Below, in pieces: positions 34,819 to 42,695 of a DNA stretch of 64,000 nt. The notes beneath the pieces were generated by a model that was not told the DNA's origin, did no database searches, and worked only from the letters and a program-made list of their open reading frames with translations. This DNA comes from an uncultured Oscillospiraceae bacterium. Lineage in GTDB: Bacteria > Bacillota > Clostridia > Oscillospirales > Oscillospiraceae. Location: contig CALXDC010000010.1 in the NCBI GenBank assembly GCA_944386975.1, positions 1-64,000 on the forward strand. The letters run 5' to 3'. Numbering within the stretch: the first letter of the stretch is position 1; every line of letters starts with the position of its first letter. The position numbers were made by a program, and so were the translations under genes.

Positions 34819-35058
34819 TCACTCCTCATTCTGATAGAGGCAGCGGTATGTCCCCTCCTCCGCCTGCCACACCGCCTCCAGGTCCCGGTCCATGGCGTCC
34901 AGGGCCATGTCCTCCCCCTGGTAGATCACGCAGGTGCCGCAGGAGGAGCTGATCCGCCGGGGCACCGGGGCCAGACGGCCGTCAATTCCCCGGTTTTTCA
35001 GCGCCCCGCAGCTGCGCAGGGCGGAGAGGTGGGTGTGAAAGGTGGCAATGTAGGTCAT
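34819..35058 (-). CDS. DUF3343 domain protein
   Basis: 79 residues: YIATFHTHLSALRSCGALKNRGIDGRLAPVPRRISSSCGTCVIYQGED. The SSSCGTC motif is the hallmark of the DUF3343 family (putative Se/S carrier-like), often encoded beside TusA/YedF and YedE. Function unproven; the paired Cys could carry sulfur or selenium. It overlaps the tusA-like gene by 4 bp. Confidence 0.8.
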   Translation of the reverse strand: MTYIATFHTHLSALRSCGALKNRGIDGRLAPVPRRISSSCGTCVIYQGEDMALDAMDRDLEAVWQAEEGTYRCLYQNEE

Positions 35059-35258
35059 TTTTTCAGCACCAGCTTGAAGTCTCCCTCAAAGTCGCTCACC
35101 GTCACCTGATAGCCGCTGTTTTTGGCGAACCGGGTCACGTTTTCCACGGAGCACTGGTTGTCCACCACCACCTCCAGGGTGTCGGGGTCCTTCCCCTTCA
35201 CCGCCTTCTGCACCATGACCACCGGCATGGGGCAGGAATATCCACGGGCGTCGATCAT
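35055..35258 (-). CDS. TusA/YedF-type sulfurtransferase
   Basis: 67 residues with the persulfide/selenopersulfide-carrying Cys in DARGYSCPMPVVMVQKAV (CPxP motif). The start at 35258 follows gtggaggg by about 8 nt; an upstream in-frame ATG lies within yedE. Together with YedE, DUF3343 and the neighbouring cysteine desulfurase it forms a chalcogen-handling set, so selenium delivery is as likely as sulfur delivery. Confidence 0.87.
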   Translation of the reverse strand: MIDARGYSCPMPVVMVQKAVKGKDPDTLEVVVDNQCSVENVTRFAKNSGYQVTVSDFEGDFKLVLKK

Positions 35259-35262
35259 GCTT

Positions 35263-36363
35263 TTATCCCTCCACTTTCGCAAGATTCATGACGGAGATCA
35301 CCGCCAGCACCACAAAGCCGCAGGCCACCGCCAGCGCCACCGGACCGGCGCCGATGCCGGTGGCGGAGGAGGCGAGGCTGAAATTGTGGGCCACCGCCGC
35401 GCCCACCACGAAGCCGGTGACGGTAATGGCGGAGTCGGTGTTGCCTTCGCCGGCCAGGATGAGCTGCCGCAGGGGGCAGCCGCCCAGGAGCACCGAGCCC
35501 CAGCCCACCAGCACCATGCCCAGAAGGTTCCACAGTGCCTCGTTGTGGGCCACCGGCTGGTCGGTGAAGGAGAAGGTGAGGCCGTTGCCCACCAGGAGAT
35601 TGCCCACCATCACCGTGACGATGATGGCGATGAAGGCGGACACCAGCCGGAAGTCCCGGAACAGCACCGCGTCGCGGATGCCGCCCACCATGCACAGCCG
35701 GGACCGCTGGGCCAGAGCGCCCACCACCAGAGCCACCACAAGGGCCAGCAGCCAGGGGGCCCGCTGGGAGCCGGGGCCGCTCTTGCTGAAGATGATGAAG
35801 GCGGGGGCCGCCGCCAGCAGAATCACCAGGGCCACCATAGCCCCCGGAAACACCAGCCCCTCCGCCAGGGGCTGCTTATAGGCCCGCTGCAGGGAGAAGC
35901 CCCGCTTGAGGAAGGCGATGCCGATGAGGATGCCGATGACAAAGCCCACCAGACCCACCACGGCGTTGAGATCGCCGCCGCCGATGCGGATCACCATCCG
36001 CAGGGGGCAGCCCAGGAACACCAGGGCTCCGATCATCACAAACACGGCGATGAGGAACCGGGCCATGGGGGCAGAACCCCCCTTGGGTCGGAACTCCTTC
36101 TTTACCGCCGCCATCAGGGCGGCCCCCAGCACCAGGCCCATGATCTCCGGCCGGAGATACTGGACAATCCCGGTGCCCACCTCCGCGTCAAAGCCTGCCC
36201 GCTGGAAGTTCAGGGCTCCGGCAATGTCCCGCAGGAAGCAGGCGATGCAGAAGCCCATGTTGGCGGGATTGCCCTGGGCCGTCAGCAGCACCGCCGCCGC
36301 CCCCACCACAATGCCGGTGGCGATCAGCAGGCCGTAGCGCTTGAAAAAGCTCTCTTTTTCCAT
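35263..36363 (-). CDS. yedE: YedE/YeeE-family (selenium/sulfur) membrane transporter
   Basis: 366 residues and about ten helices. The YeeE pattern of two internal halves is visible with paired motifs FLGCPLRMVIRIGGGD near 116 and LGGCPLRQLILAGEGNTD near 294, plus MGFCIACFLRD near 36 and RSRLCMVGGIRD near 220; the Cys residues line the path in thiosulfate-importing YeeE. The context matches the family annotated as YedE-related selenium metabolism protein. ggagaggag lies about 10 nt before the ATG. Confidence 0.88.
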   Translation of the reverse strand: MEKESFFKRYGLLIATGIVVGAAAVLLTAQGNPANMGFCIACFLRDIAGALNFQRAGFDAEVGTGIVQYLRPEIMGLVLGAALMAAVKKEFRPKGGSAPMARFLIAVFVMIGALVFLGCPLRMVIRIGGGDLNAVVGLVGFVIGILIGIAFLKRGFSLQRAYKQPLAEGLVFPGAMVALVILLAAAPAFIIFSKSGPGSQRAPWLLALVVALVVGALAQRSRLCMVGGIRDAVLFRDFRLVSAFIAIIVTVMVGNLLVGNGLTFSFTDQPVAHNEALWNLLGMVLVGWGSVLLGGCPLRQLILAGEGNTDSAITVTGFVVGAAVAHNFSLASSATGIGAGPVALAVACGFVVLAVISVMNLAKVEG

Positions 36364-36407
36364 ATGATTTGTTCTCCTCTCCTTATTTTAATCTGAGAAT
36401 CACGGCA

Positions 36408-36450
36408 AGAGAAAAAAGAGCGCCTGCGGATTTTCTTCCCCTTCCGCAAA
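36408..36450 (-). terminator. Terminator-like hairpin in the yedE leader
   Basis: On the minus strand GCGTTTGCGGA..TCCGCAGGCGC followed by TCTTTTTTCTC, about 45 nt ahead of yedE. It may be an attenuator. Confidence 0.5.
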
Positions 36451-36477
36451 CGCCTTCCCTCCGTTATTCTTGGCGAT

Positions 36478-36506
36478 AGTATACGACATCCGGAAAAAAA
36501 TTGCAA
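36478..36506 (-). promoter_or_regulatory. Sigma-A promoter of yedE
   Basis: Minus strand TTGCAA (36501-36506), 17 bp, TATACT (36478-36483). Confidence 0.75.
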
Positions 36507-36542
36507 GGGAAATCTGCAAAAAAACTGCAGCCGCTTCGCGTC

Positions 36543-36571
36543 TTGCGCCGGTCGGGGAAGTGTGGTATGCT
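36543..36571 (+). promoter_or_regulatory. Probable promoter of the cysteine desulfurase gene
   Basis: TTGCGC (36543-36548), 17 bp, TATGCT (36566-36571), preceded by TGTGG. Divergent from yedE. Confidence 0.55.
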
Positions 36572-36603
36572 TTTTCCAAGAACAACGAGGGAGGAAGAGG
36601 CCT

Positions 36604-37746
36604 GTGATCTATATGGACAACGCCGCCACCAGCTATCCCAAGGCGCCGGGAGTCAGCGCCGCCATGGTGCGCTACACCGAGGAGGTGGGAGCTTCCATCA
36701 ACCGGGGGGTTTACGGAACGGCCCAGGAGGCGGGGCTGGAGGCCCTGACCCTGCGGGAGCGGGCGGGGCAGCTGCTGGGCCGGGGAGACCCCACCCACTG
36801 CGTGGTGACGCCGGGGGACACCTGGGGGCTCAACATGGTGCTGCTGGGGGCCCTGGGGCCCGGGGACCACTACCTCGTCAGCGCCGTGGAGCACAATGCG
36901 GTGATGCGGCCTCTCAACGCCCTCCGGGAGCGGGGGGTGGCCTTCGACCGGGCGCCCTGCGACGGGACGGGACGGCTGGATCTCCGGGCCATGGAAGGAC
37001 TCTTCCGGCCCAGCACCCGCCTGGTGGTGCTGGCCCACGGCTCCAACGTCAGCGGGGCCGTTCAGGACGCGGCGGCCGCGGCGACCCTCTGCCGCCGCCA
37101 CAGAGTGCCCCTGGTTCTGGACGCGGCCCAAACGGCGGGCCATTTCCCCATCGACTTCGACGGCCTGGGCCTCGCCGCCCTCTGCGCCCCGGGCCACAAG
37201 GGGCTGTTGGGGCCCTCGGGGATGGGGCTTCTCCTCCTCTCGGAGGACTTTGCCGCCGCCCTCCGGCCGGTGATCACCGGGGGCACCGGCTCCGCCTCCC
37301 ACGAGGAGGTGCAGCCCCCCTACATGCCGGACAAGTTCGAGCCCGGCACCCCCAACCTGCCGGGCATCTACGGCCTGTCCGCCGCCCTGGGGTATCTGCT
37401 GGACCAGGGGGACAAGATCCGCCGCCGGGAGGAGGCGCTGATCCGGCAGTTTCTGGAGGGCCTCCGGGGGGTGGAGGGCGTCCGCCTGGCGGGGCCCTGG
37501 GAGCCGGAGCGCCGGACGGCAGTGTTCTCCCTGGACTTTCTGGGGATGGACAACGCCGAGGCAGCCTTCCGGCTGGAGGCGGAGTACGGCATCCTGACCC
37601 GCTGCGGCCTCCACTGCGCCCCGGCGGCCCACAGGACTCTGGGCACCTATCCCCAGGGCACCGTCCGCTTTTCTCCCGGCCCCTTCACCACCGATGGGGA
37701 GATCGAGACCGTTCTCTCCGCCATTCGGGCCCTGGCGGGGGCGTAA
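36604..37746 (+). CDS. Cysteine desulfurase family protein (class V aminotransferase fold)
   Basis: 380 residues. PLP enzyme: YMDNAATSYPKAPGV at the N-terminus, LDAAQTAGHFPIDFDGLGL near 178, the PLP Lys in CAPGHKGLLGPSGMG near 198 and the catalytic Cys in RCGLHCAPAAHRTLGT near 334. It fits the group often linked to YedE/YedF and selenium-dependent hydroxylases (EF2568-like), which could free S or Se from (seleno)cysteine. The start is a GTG at 36604 behind gagggaggaagagg; ATG at 36613 is the alternative. It diverges from yedE-tusA-DUF3343. Confidence 0.88.
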   Translation: MIYMDNAATSYPKAPGVSAAMVRYTEEVGASINRGVYGTAQEAGLEALTLRERAGQLLGRGDPTHCVVTPGDTWGLNMVLLGALGPGDHYLVSAVEHNAVMRPLNALRERGVAFDRAPCDGTGRLDLRAMEGLFRPSTRLVVLAHGSNVSGAVQDAAAAATLCRRHRVPLVLDAAQTAGHFPIDFDGLGLAALCAPGHKGLLGPSGMGLLLLSEDFAAALRPVITGGTGSASHEEVQPPYMPDKFEPGTPNLPGIYGLSAALGYLLDQGDKIRRREEALIRQFLEGLRGVEGVRLAGPWEPERRTAVFSLDFLGMDNAEAAFRLEAEYGILTRCGLHCAPAAHRTLGTYPQGTVRFSPGPFTTDGEIETVLSAIRALAGA

Positions 37747-37755
37747 GCAAAGGAA

Positions 37756-37788
37756 GCGGGAGGCGCGCCAATCGGGCACGCCTCCCGC
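37756..37788. terminator. Hairpin between convergent genes
   Basis: GCGGGAGGCG / CGCCTCCCGC stem with a 13 nt loop, no clear T run. Confidence 0.55.
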
Positions 37789-37810
37789 AAGCTGTTGGAA
37801 CGGGCCGGAC

Positions 37811-38824
37811 TCAGTCCGGAATCTCCCGCATGATGAGACGGAGGTCCAGCTCCATCACCCGGTCCTCCCCCCGGCGGCCGGTCTCGGCGAAGCCGAACTG
37901 GAGGAAGTAGTCCGCCAGCTCCGGCCCGCAGAGGAGGCGGACCCGCTCCAGTCCCCGGCGGCGGGCATACTTCACCGCCTGACCCATGAGCTGGGCCCCG
38001 TACCGCTGGCCCCGCAGGGCCGGGGTGAGCCGGAAGTCCTCCAGCTCCAGAGCGTCGGCGGCATAGGTGAAGGCCACCCGGCCCGCAGTCTCCTCCTCCA
38101 GCACAGCCTCCAGATCCATGCCGGCCTCATCGTCCCGGAGGGTGCGGAACCACAGCCCCGGCTCCGTGGCGAGGCTGCTTTTGTGCCAGCTCTGACGGCG
38201 GAAGGTGGACAGCTCCGGGGGCACGTGGGAGTTGTCCCCCTCATAGATCACTCGAATCCGGTCCCCCTCCACCTCCAGCTTGCTGACGGAGGTGTTGTCC
38301 CCGTGGCGGGTCTCCCCGATCTCCCGGAGGCTGAGACCGTGGAGGGTTCCCAGCAGAATCCGGGAGGCGGCCCCGTGGCTGGTGGCGGCCACTGTGGCGT
38401 CGGGGCACTCCCGGGCGATCTGATGGATGGCCTCCATCATCCGGTCCCGGACCACGGCGAAGGGCTCCGCCCCGTCTACCCGCCACAGATCCGGCCGCTT
38501 GTTGAAGTCCACCAGCATCTGGTGATCCATCCGCTCGATCTCCACCCAAGTCATCTCCTCCCAGGCCCCCAGATTCACCTCCCGGAGGAGGGGCATGGCG
38601 TGGAAGGCAAGGCCCTTGGGCTTGTAGATGGCGGAGGCGGTGGTCTGGGTGCGGAAGAGGTCGCTGCCGTACACCGCGTCGATGGGCACGTCGGCAAACC
38701 GGCGGCGGAGGGCCCCCAGCTGGCGGTAGCCCCTGGGGGTGATGGTGCTGTTGTACTGACCGTGGGCCACCCGGAAGAGGTTGCCCTCCGCCTCGGCGTG
38801 GCGGATAAGATAGATGGTCGTCAT
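37811..38824 (-). CDS. Histidine phosphatase-GNAT fusion protein
   Basis: 337 residues with two domains. Residues 1-200 are a phosphoglycerate-mutase-like phosphatase: RHAEAEGN (catalytic His in YLIRHAEA), GSDLFRTQTTA near 53 and SHGAASRI near 148. Residues about 215-330 form a GNAT domain: LTPALRGQRYGAQLMGQAVKYARRRG (acetyl-CoA loop RGQRYG) and ADYFLQFGFAETGRRG. The link SSLATEPGLWFRTLRDDEAGMDLEAV joins them without a stop. Substrates unknown; the pairing suggests dephosphorylation and acetylation of related metabolites. Confidence 0.88.
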   Translation of the reverse strand: MTTIYLIRHAEAEGNLFRVAHGQYNSTITPRGYRQLGALRRRFADVPIDAVYGSDLFRTQTTASAIYKPKGLAFHAMPLLREVNLGAWEEMTWVEIERMDHQMLVDFNKRPDLWRVDGAEPFAVVRDRMMEAIHQIARECPDATVAATSHGAASRILLGTLHGLSLREIGETRHGDNTSVSKLEVEGDRIRVIYEGDNSHVPPELSTFRRQSWHKSSLATEPGLWFRTLRDDEAGMDLEAVLEEETAGRVAFTYAADALELEDFRLTPALRGQRYGAQLMGQAVKYARRRGLERVRLLCGPELADYFLQFGFAETGRRGEDRVMELDLRLIMREIPD

Positions 38825-38864
38825 AAAAAGTCCTCACCTGTTGATCAAAATTCGATTTGACAAA

Positions 38865-38893
38865 ATTATACCGCAAAATTTGTCACGGCGCAA
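38865..38893 (-). promoter_or_regulatory. Sigma-A promoter of the phosphatase-GNAT gene
   Basis: Minus strand TTGCGC (38888-38893), 17 bp, TATAAT (38865-38870). Confidence 0.7.
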
Positions 38894-38960
38894 GGCGGCT
38901 AAAGGGGCGGTTTTTCGGAAAAGCTACCGCTGAACGCTGAGAAAAGGAGATGAGGAAACC

Positions 38961-39134
38961 ATGAAAATCGGCGCGTTTACCGGAGGTATGCTGCTGGGCA
39001 CCGCGGCGGGCATGGCGGCGGATATGCTGCTGCGTCCCAAGGCCCGGCCCACTACCGAGGCCGGAAAGGCCGCGCAGGCCGTCAGCGACGCCATGGAGGA
39101 CGTGGCGGACGTGGTGAAAAAGCGGATGCAGTGA
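38961..39134 (+). CDS. Small YtxH-like protein, 57 residues
   Basis: MKIGAFTGGMLLGTAAGMAADMLLRPK then an Ala-rich amphipathic helix ending VVKKRMQ. A glycine-rich hydrophobic N-terminus followed by a basic helix is the YtxH-like pattern of small membrane-associated stress proteins. aaaaggagatgagg precedes the ATG and a hairpin follows. Function unknown. Confidence 0.7.
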   Translation: MKIGAFTGGMLLGTAAGMAADMLLRPKARPTTEAGKAAQAVSDAMEDVADVVKKRMQ

Positions 39135-39142
39135 GGCGCAGG

Positions 39143-39178
39143 CCGCCCCCGCCGGTGGATTTCCGGCGGGGGCGGTCC
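39143..39178 (+). terminator. Terminator after the YtxH-like gene
   Basis: CCGCCCCCGCCGG / CCGGCGGGGGCGG stem, then TCCGGTATTTATT; strong stem, imperfect T run. Confidence 0.6.
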
Positions 39179-39228
39179 GGTATTTATTCGCAAAAGAGGA
39201 AAAAACGGTGGAAAACTCCATTCCTCCC

Positions 39229-39257
39229 TTGACAATCGAGGAAAAAAATGATACAGT
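39229..39257 (+). promoter_or_regulatory. Promoter of the glyS T-box transcript
   Basis: TTGACA (39229-39234), 17 bp, TACAGT (39252-39257) preceded by TGA. Confidence 0.6.
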
Positions 39258-39262
39258 ACCCA

Positions 39263-39508
39263 CGTTGTCAAAAGGCGATGACAGGGAGGAGTATCCCCGA
39301 TTTGCCGGCGCAAGAGAGGGGACGGTTGGTGCGAGTCCTTGCCGGCGGCGGAGAGAAGGCGCCCTGGAGCCGCGGCGCCGAATGGAGTAGGCCCCGCCGG
39401 TCCCCCGCCGTTACCGGGAACGAAGTGCGTACCAGCCAGGTACGAATTCAGGTGGAACCACGGACATTTTGTTCGCCCTGAGCCGAAACACCGGCTCAGG
39501 GCGTTTTT
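39263..39508 (+). ncRNA. T-box leader of glyS
   Basis: Contains the T-box bulge sequence AGGTGGAACCACGG (39450-39463), whose TGGA..CC pairs with the free CCA end of tRNA, an upstream Stem I region (gggaggagta.., GGTTGGTGCGAGTCC), and a terminator CGCCCTGAGCCG / CGGCTCAGGGCG + TTTTT (39474-39508). Several GGC triplets could be the glycine specifier; the exact one was not assigned. Uncharged tRNA-Gly should prevent termination and induce glyS. Confidence 0.92.
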
Positions 39509-39549
39509 GCGTTTTGGGCCAATCCTACAAGAAAAAGGAGATTCCCAAT

Positions 39550-40983
39550 ATGATGAAAAACACGGAAAAGACCATGGACAAGATCGTGGCCCTGTGCAAG
39601 GGCCGGGGCTTCATCTTCGCCGGCAGCGAGATCTACGGCGGCCTCGCCAACACCTGGGACTACGGCCCCCTGGGCGTGGAGCTGAAGAACAACGTGAAAA
39701 AGGCCTGGTGGAAGAAGTTCGTCCAGGAGAACCCCTATAACGTGGGCCTGGACGCCGCCATTTTGATGAATCCCCAGACCTGGGTGGCCAGCGGCCACGT
39801 GGGCGGCTTCTCCGATCCCCTCATGGACTGCAAGGAGTGCAAGGAGCGCTTCCGGGCCGACAAGGTCATCGAGGACTGGTGCCAGGAAAACGGCTTCACC
39901 CTGCCCAAGCCTGTGGACGCCTTCTCCCAAGCGGAGATGAAGGACTTTGTGGAGGAGCACAACATTCCCTGCCCCTCCTGCGGCAAGCACAACTGGACCG
40001 ACATCCGCCAGTTCAACCTGATGTTCAAGACCTTCCAGGGCGTCACCGAGGACGCCAAGAACACGGTGTACCTGCGGCCCGAGACCGCCCAGGGCATTTT
40101 CGTCAACTTCCAGAACGTCCAGCGCACCACCCGCCGCAAGCTCCCCTTCGGCGTGTGCCAGGTGGGCAAGAGCTTCCGCAACGAGATCACCCCGGGCAAC
40201 TTCACCTTCCGCACCCGTGAGTTCGAGCAGATGGAGCTGGAGTTCTTCTGCAAGCCCGGCACGGAGCTGGAGTGGTTCGCCTACTGGAAGAAATTCTGCC
40301 ACGAGTGGCTGCTGGGCCTCAACATGAAGGACGAGAACCTGCGTCTCCGGGACCACGATCCCGAGGAGCTGAGCCACTACTCCAACGCCACCACCGACTT
40401 TGAGTTTGTCTTCCCCTTCGGCTGGGGCGAGCTGTGGGGCGTGGCCAGCCGCACCGACTTCGACCTCACCGCCCACCAGAACACCTCCGGCAAGGACATG
40501 ACCTACTTCGACCAGGAGGCCGGAGAGCGGTATATCCCCTACGTCATCGAGCCTTCCCTGGGCGCGGACCGCGTGGTGCTGGCCTTCCTGGTGGAGGCCT
40601 ACGACGAGGAGGTCGTGGGGCAGGACAAGAACGGCAAGGACGACATCCGTGTGGTGATGCACTTCCACCCCGCCCTGGCTCCCTTCAAGGCCGCCGTGCT
40701 GCCCCTCAGCAAGAAGCTGAGCCCCAAGGCAGAGGAGATCTACCACGAGCTGAGCCGCTACTTCATGGTGGACTTTGACGACGCTGGCTCCATCGGCAAG
40801 CGCTACCGCCGGGAGGACGAGATCGGCACCCCCTACTGCATCACCGTGGACTTTGCCACTGTGGGCGACGAGAACACCCCCGCCGACAACGCCGTCACCA
40901 TTCGTGACCGCGACACCATGGAGCAGGTCCGGGTACCCATCAGCGAGTTGAAAGCCTGGCTGGAGGAGAAGCTGGCGTACTGA
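39550..40983 (+). CDS. glyS: Glycine--tRNA ligase (dimeric type)
   Basis: Class II synthetase that charges tRNA-Gly. 477 residues: [37 protein letters not shown] at the N-terminus, motif 2 near [30 protein letters not shown] (about 200-230) and motif 3 [15 protein letters not shown] near 335, then the anticodon-binding domain. Length matches the alpha2 type. The ATG at 39550 follows aaaaaggag; an open frame further up is the T-box. The last 52 bp of the gene are duplicated downstream. Confidence 0.96.
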   Translation: MMKNTEKTMDKIVALCKGRGFIFAGSEIYGGLANTWDYGPLGVELKNNVKKAWWKKFVQENPYNVGLDAAILMNPQTWVASGHVGGFSDPLMDCKECKERFRADKVIEDWCQENGFTLPKPVDAFSQAEMKDFVEEHNIPCPSCGKHNWTDIRQFNLMFKTFQGVTEDAKNTVYLRPETAQGIFVNFQNVQRTTRRKLPFGVCQVGKSFRNEITPGNFTFRTREFEQMELEFFCKPGTELEWFAYWKKFCHEWLLGLNMKDENLRLRDHDPEELSHYSNATTDFEFVFPFGWGELWGVASRTDFDLTAHQNTSGKDMTYFDQEAGERYIPYVIEPSLGADRVVLAFLVEAYDEEVVGQDKNGKDDIRVVMHFHPALAPFKAAVLPLSKKLSPKAEEIYHELSRYFMVDFDDAGSIGKRYRREDEIGTPYCITVDFATVGDENTPADNAVTIRDRDTMEQVRVPISELKAWLEEKLAY

Positions 40984-41177
40984 GAAAAAGTTTCCCGACT
41001 GCGCCTCGCCGCGAGTGCGGCGTACAAGCGTTTGCGGAGCAAACCTTGCCGCAGGGCGGATTCACTCCGCCCGAGGATGTAAAATCCAGAGGGGCCCCAA
41101 AAAATCAACGATTTTTTGGGGTGTAGGTACCCATCAGCGAGCTGAAAGCCTGGCTGGAGGAGAAGCTGGCGTACTGA
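40932..41177 (+). repeat. Duplicated 3' end of glyS flanking a 142 bp insert
   Basis: The 52 bp ending in the glyS stop (40932-40983) recurs at 41126-41177 with one synonymous difference (TTG versus CTG for the same Leu). The 142 bp between them ends in a 12 bp hairpin (CCCCAAAAAATC/GATTTTTTGGGG, 41096-41122). The second copy is not translated as glyS. The pattern resembles an insertion that restored the gene end, or a target duplication. Confidence 0.85.
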
Positions 41178-41213
41178 CGCAGCGGAGCAGAGGCTCCTGC
41201 TCCTCGCAACAGA

Positions 41214-41410
41214 CAAGCCGCCGCGAAACACAACGTTTCGCGGCGGCTTGAGCGTATCGAAAAAGCCTCGCAGAGTTTGCGCCGGATGGTGCAAATCCAG
41301 TCAAATCCATTTTCTCCGGCGACATGTGCGTCGGAGAAAATACGTTGCAGCCTGCAAGTGTGGGCTTTGTCCGCTGTAAGCGGACAAATCCTGCGCGCGG
41401 CGGCTTTTTC
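41214..41410. repeat. glyS terminator stem and dispersed repeat, copy 2
   Basis: AAGCCGCCGCGAAAC / GTTTCGCGGCGGCTT (41214-41249) is a 15 bp stem without a T run, probably the former glyS terminator. From 41250 to about 41410 lies an element that matches, inverted, 22937-23092: TCGAAAAAGCCTCGCAGAG, the palindrome ATTTTCTCCG..CGGAGAAAAT, and GTCCGCTGTAAGCGGAC. It ends in CGCGGCGGCTTTTT, which repeats the stem's 3' arm and supplies the missing T run. Confidence 0.8.
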
Positions 41411-41418
41411 CGGGCCGT

Positions 41419-42681
41419 TTATGAAAAATGGGCGTTGGAGACGTCAATGGGGTGATCGCACCGGTTGTCGATGTCGGCGCCGTTGCCGGTGAAGACGCTG
41501 CCGTCGAAGTATAGCGTCAGGTCCGTGGGTACGCTCATCAGCAGCACAGCGGTGCCGTTGCCGGTGAAGGTGTTGTCGAAGAAACGGTCGTCGGATGCGG
41601 ACTGGCCGGTGCTGTTGTAGAAGAGACCCACCTCGTTGTCGGCAAAGGTGCACTCGGTAACGTTCACCCAGGCGCCTCCCTGGGTCAAAAAGCCGTTTTT
41701 GTACCCGGTAAAGGAGCAGCCGACGGCCCACGCCTTGCTGGAGGCGGTGATGCCGGTGTTGGTCCCGTCCCCCACAAAGTCCATGTCATAGAAGTAGTTG
41801 ATCCAGTAATAGCTGCCCGCGGCCAGCATGGTGAGGCTCCCCTTCAGGGTGGTGCGCCCGTTCCCTTCGGTACTGCCGTGGAGCGTAAAGGACCGGCCGG
41901 GCAGCTCCAGGTCCCCCTCATAGGTCACCGGCGGCAGGTAGAGAATCACCTCGTCGGAGGGGCTGACCTGAGCGGCAATGTCATTCATCAGGCCCTGCAG
42001 CTCCTCTGCGGTGTCCATGGGATAGTCCTGCCAGTGGTACTCGTGGGTAAGGATGAGGCTGACGTGGATATTCTGCCGCACCCGGATCAGGTCCCCATTC
42101 TTCATCTGAATGGTCCACACCACCTGAGGCTCCCCGGAGCTGCCGGTGAAGTCCAGGGAGGACACCATGGCGGCGTCGGGGGAGTAGTCCGCCTGGTGGC
42201 TGGGCTCTCCGGCCACCAGGGGATCGGCGGCATTCTCGTCCTGAACCACCTCCACGGTGACCTGCTCCACCAGGGGCTCAAACTCCTCCCAGGCGTCCTG
42301 GCCGGTGGCGGCGTCGTTGACGTACCACCGGGAGGGCCAGCGGTACTGTTCGTCCGGCGCGCCCTGCTGGTAGATGTCGGGGGCGGGGGCGCAGCGGTCG
42401 TTGGGCCAGGCCACCAGCAGCTGATAGGTCCTGTCCCCGGTCTCGTAGTACACCTCCCCCAGGCCGTCATATTCCTGGGGCTTGTGGGCCCGGTTCATCT
42501 GCCAGAGCCCCACCCCGGCGGCGGCTGCCGCAAGGAGGACCAAAAGGCCCAGCACCGCCTTTTTCCGCAGAGGAGAGGGGGTCTTCGCGTCCTTCCGGGG
42601 ATGGACGTTCCTGGCGCAATAGGGGCAGAAGGCGGCGTTCTCCGGCAGAGGCGCACCGCAGTGGGGGCATTTGTGTTCCAT
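41419..42681 (-). CDS. Zinc-ribbon, single-helix, beta-helix protein (paralogue 1)
   Basis: 420 residues. An N-terminal zinc ribbon (HKCPHCGAPLPENAAFCPYCA) is followed by a basic linker, one membrane helix (VLGLLVLLAAAAAGVGLW, about 43-60) and a long outer region. This has a variable middle part with WTIQMKNGDLIRVRQ and DYPMDTAEELQGLMNDI, then a right-handed beta-helix (about 240-420) built of short repeats such as GCSFTGYKNGFLTQGG and CTFADNEVGLFYNSTG. Three such genes plus a shorter one form an operon behind a kinase-like gene. Function unknown; a surface or wall-contact role is inferred. Last gene of the operon. Confidence 0.75.
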   Translation of the reverse strand: MEHKCPHCGAPLPENAAFCPYCARNVHPRKDAKTPSPLRKKAVLGLLVLLAAAAAGVGLWQMNRAHKPQEYDGLGEVYYETGDRTYQLLVAWPNDRCAPAPDIYQQGAPDEQYRWPSRWYVNDAATGQDAWEEFEPLVEQVTVEVVQDENAADPLVAGEPSHQADYSPDAAMVSSLDFTGSSGEPQVVWTIQMKNGDLIRVRQNIHVSLILTHEYHWQDYPMDTAEELQGLMNDIAAQVSPSDEVILYLPPVTYEGDLELPGRSFTLHGSTEGNGRTTLKGSLTMLAAGSYYWINYFYDMDFVGDGTNTGITASSKAWAVGCSFTGYKNGFLTQGGAWVNVTECTFADNEVGLFYNSTGQSASDDRFFDNTFTGNGTAVLLMSVPTDLTLYFDGSVFTGNGADIDNRCDHPIDVSNAHFS

Positions 42682-42695
42682 GGTGGGATTCTCCT

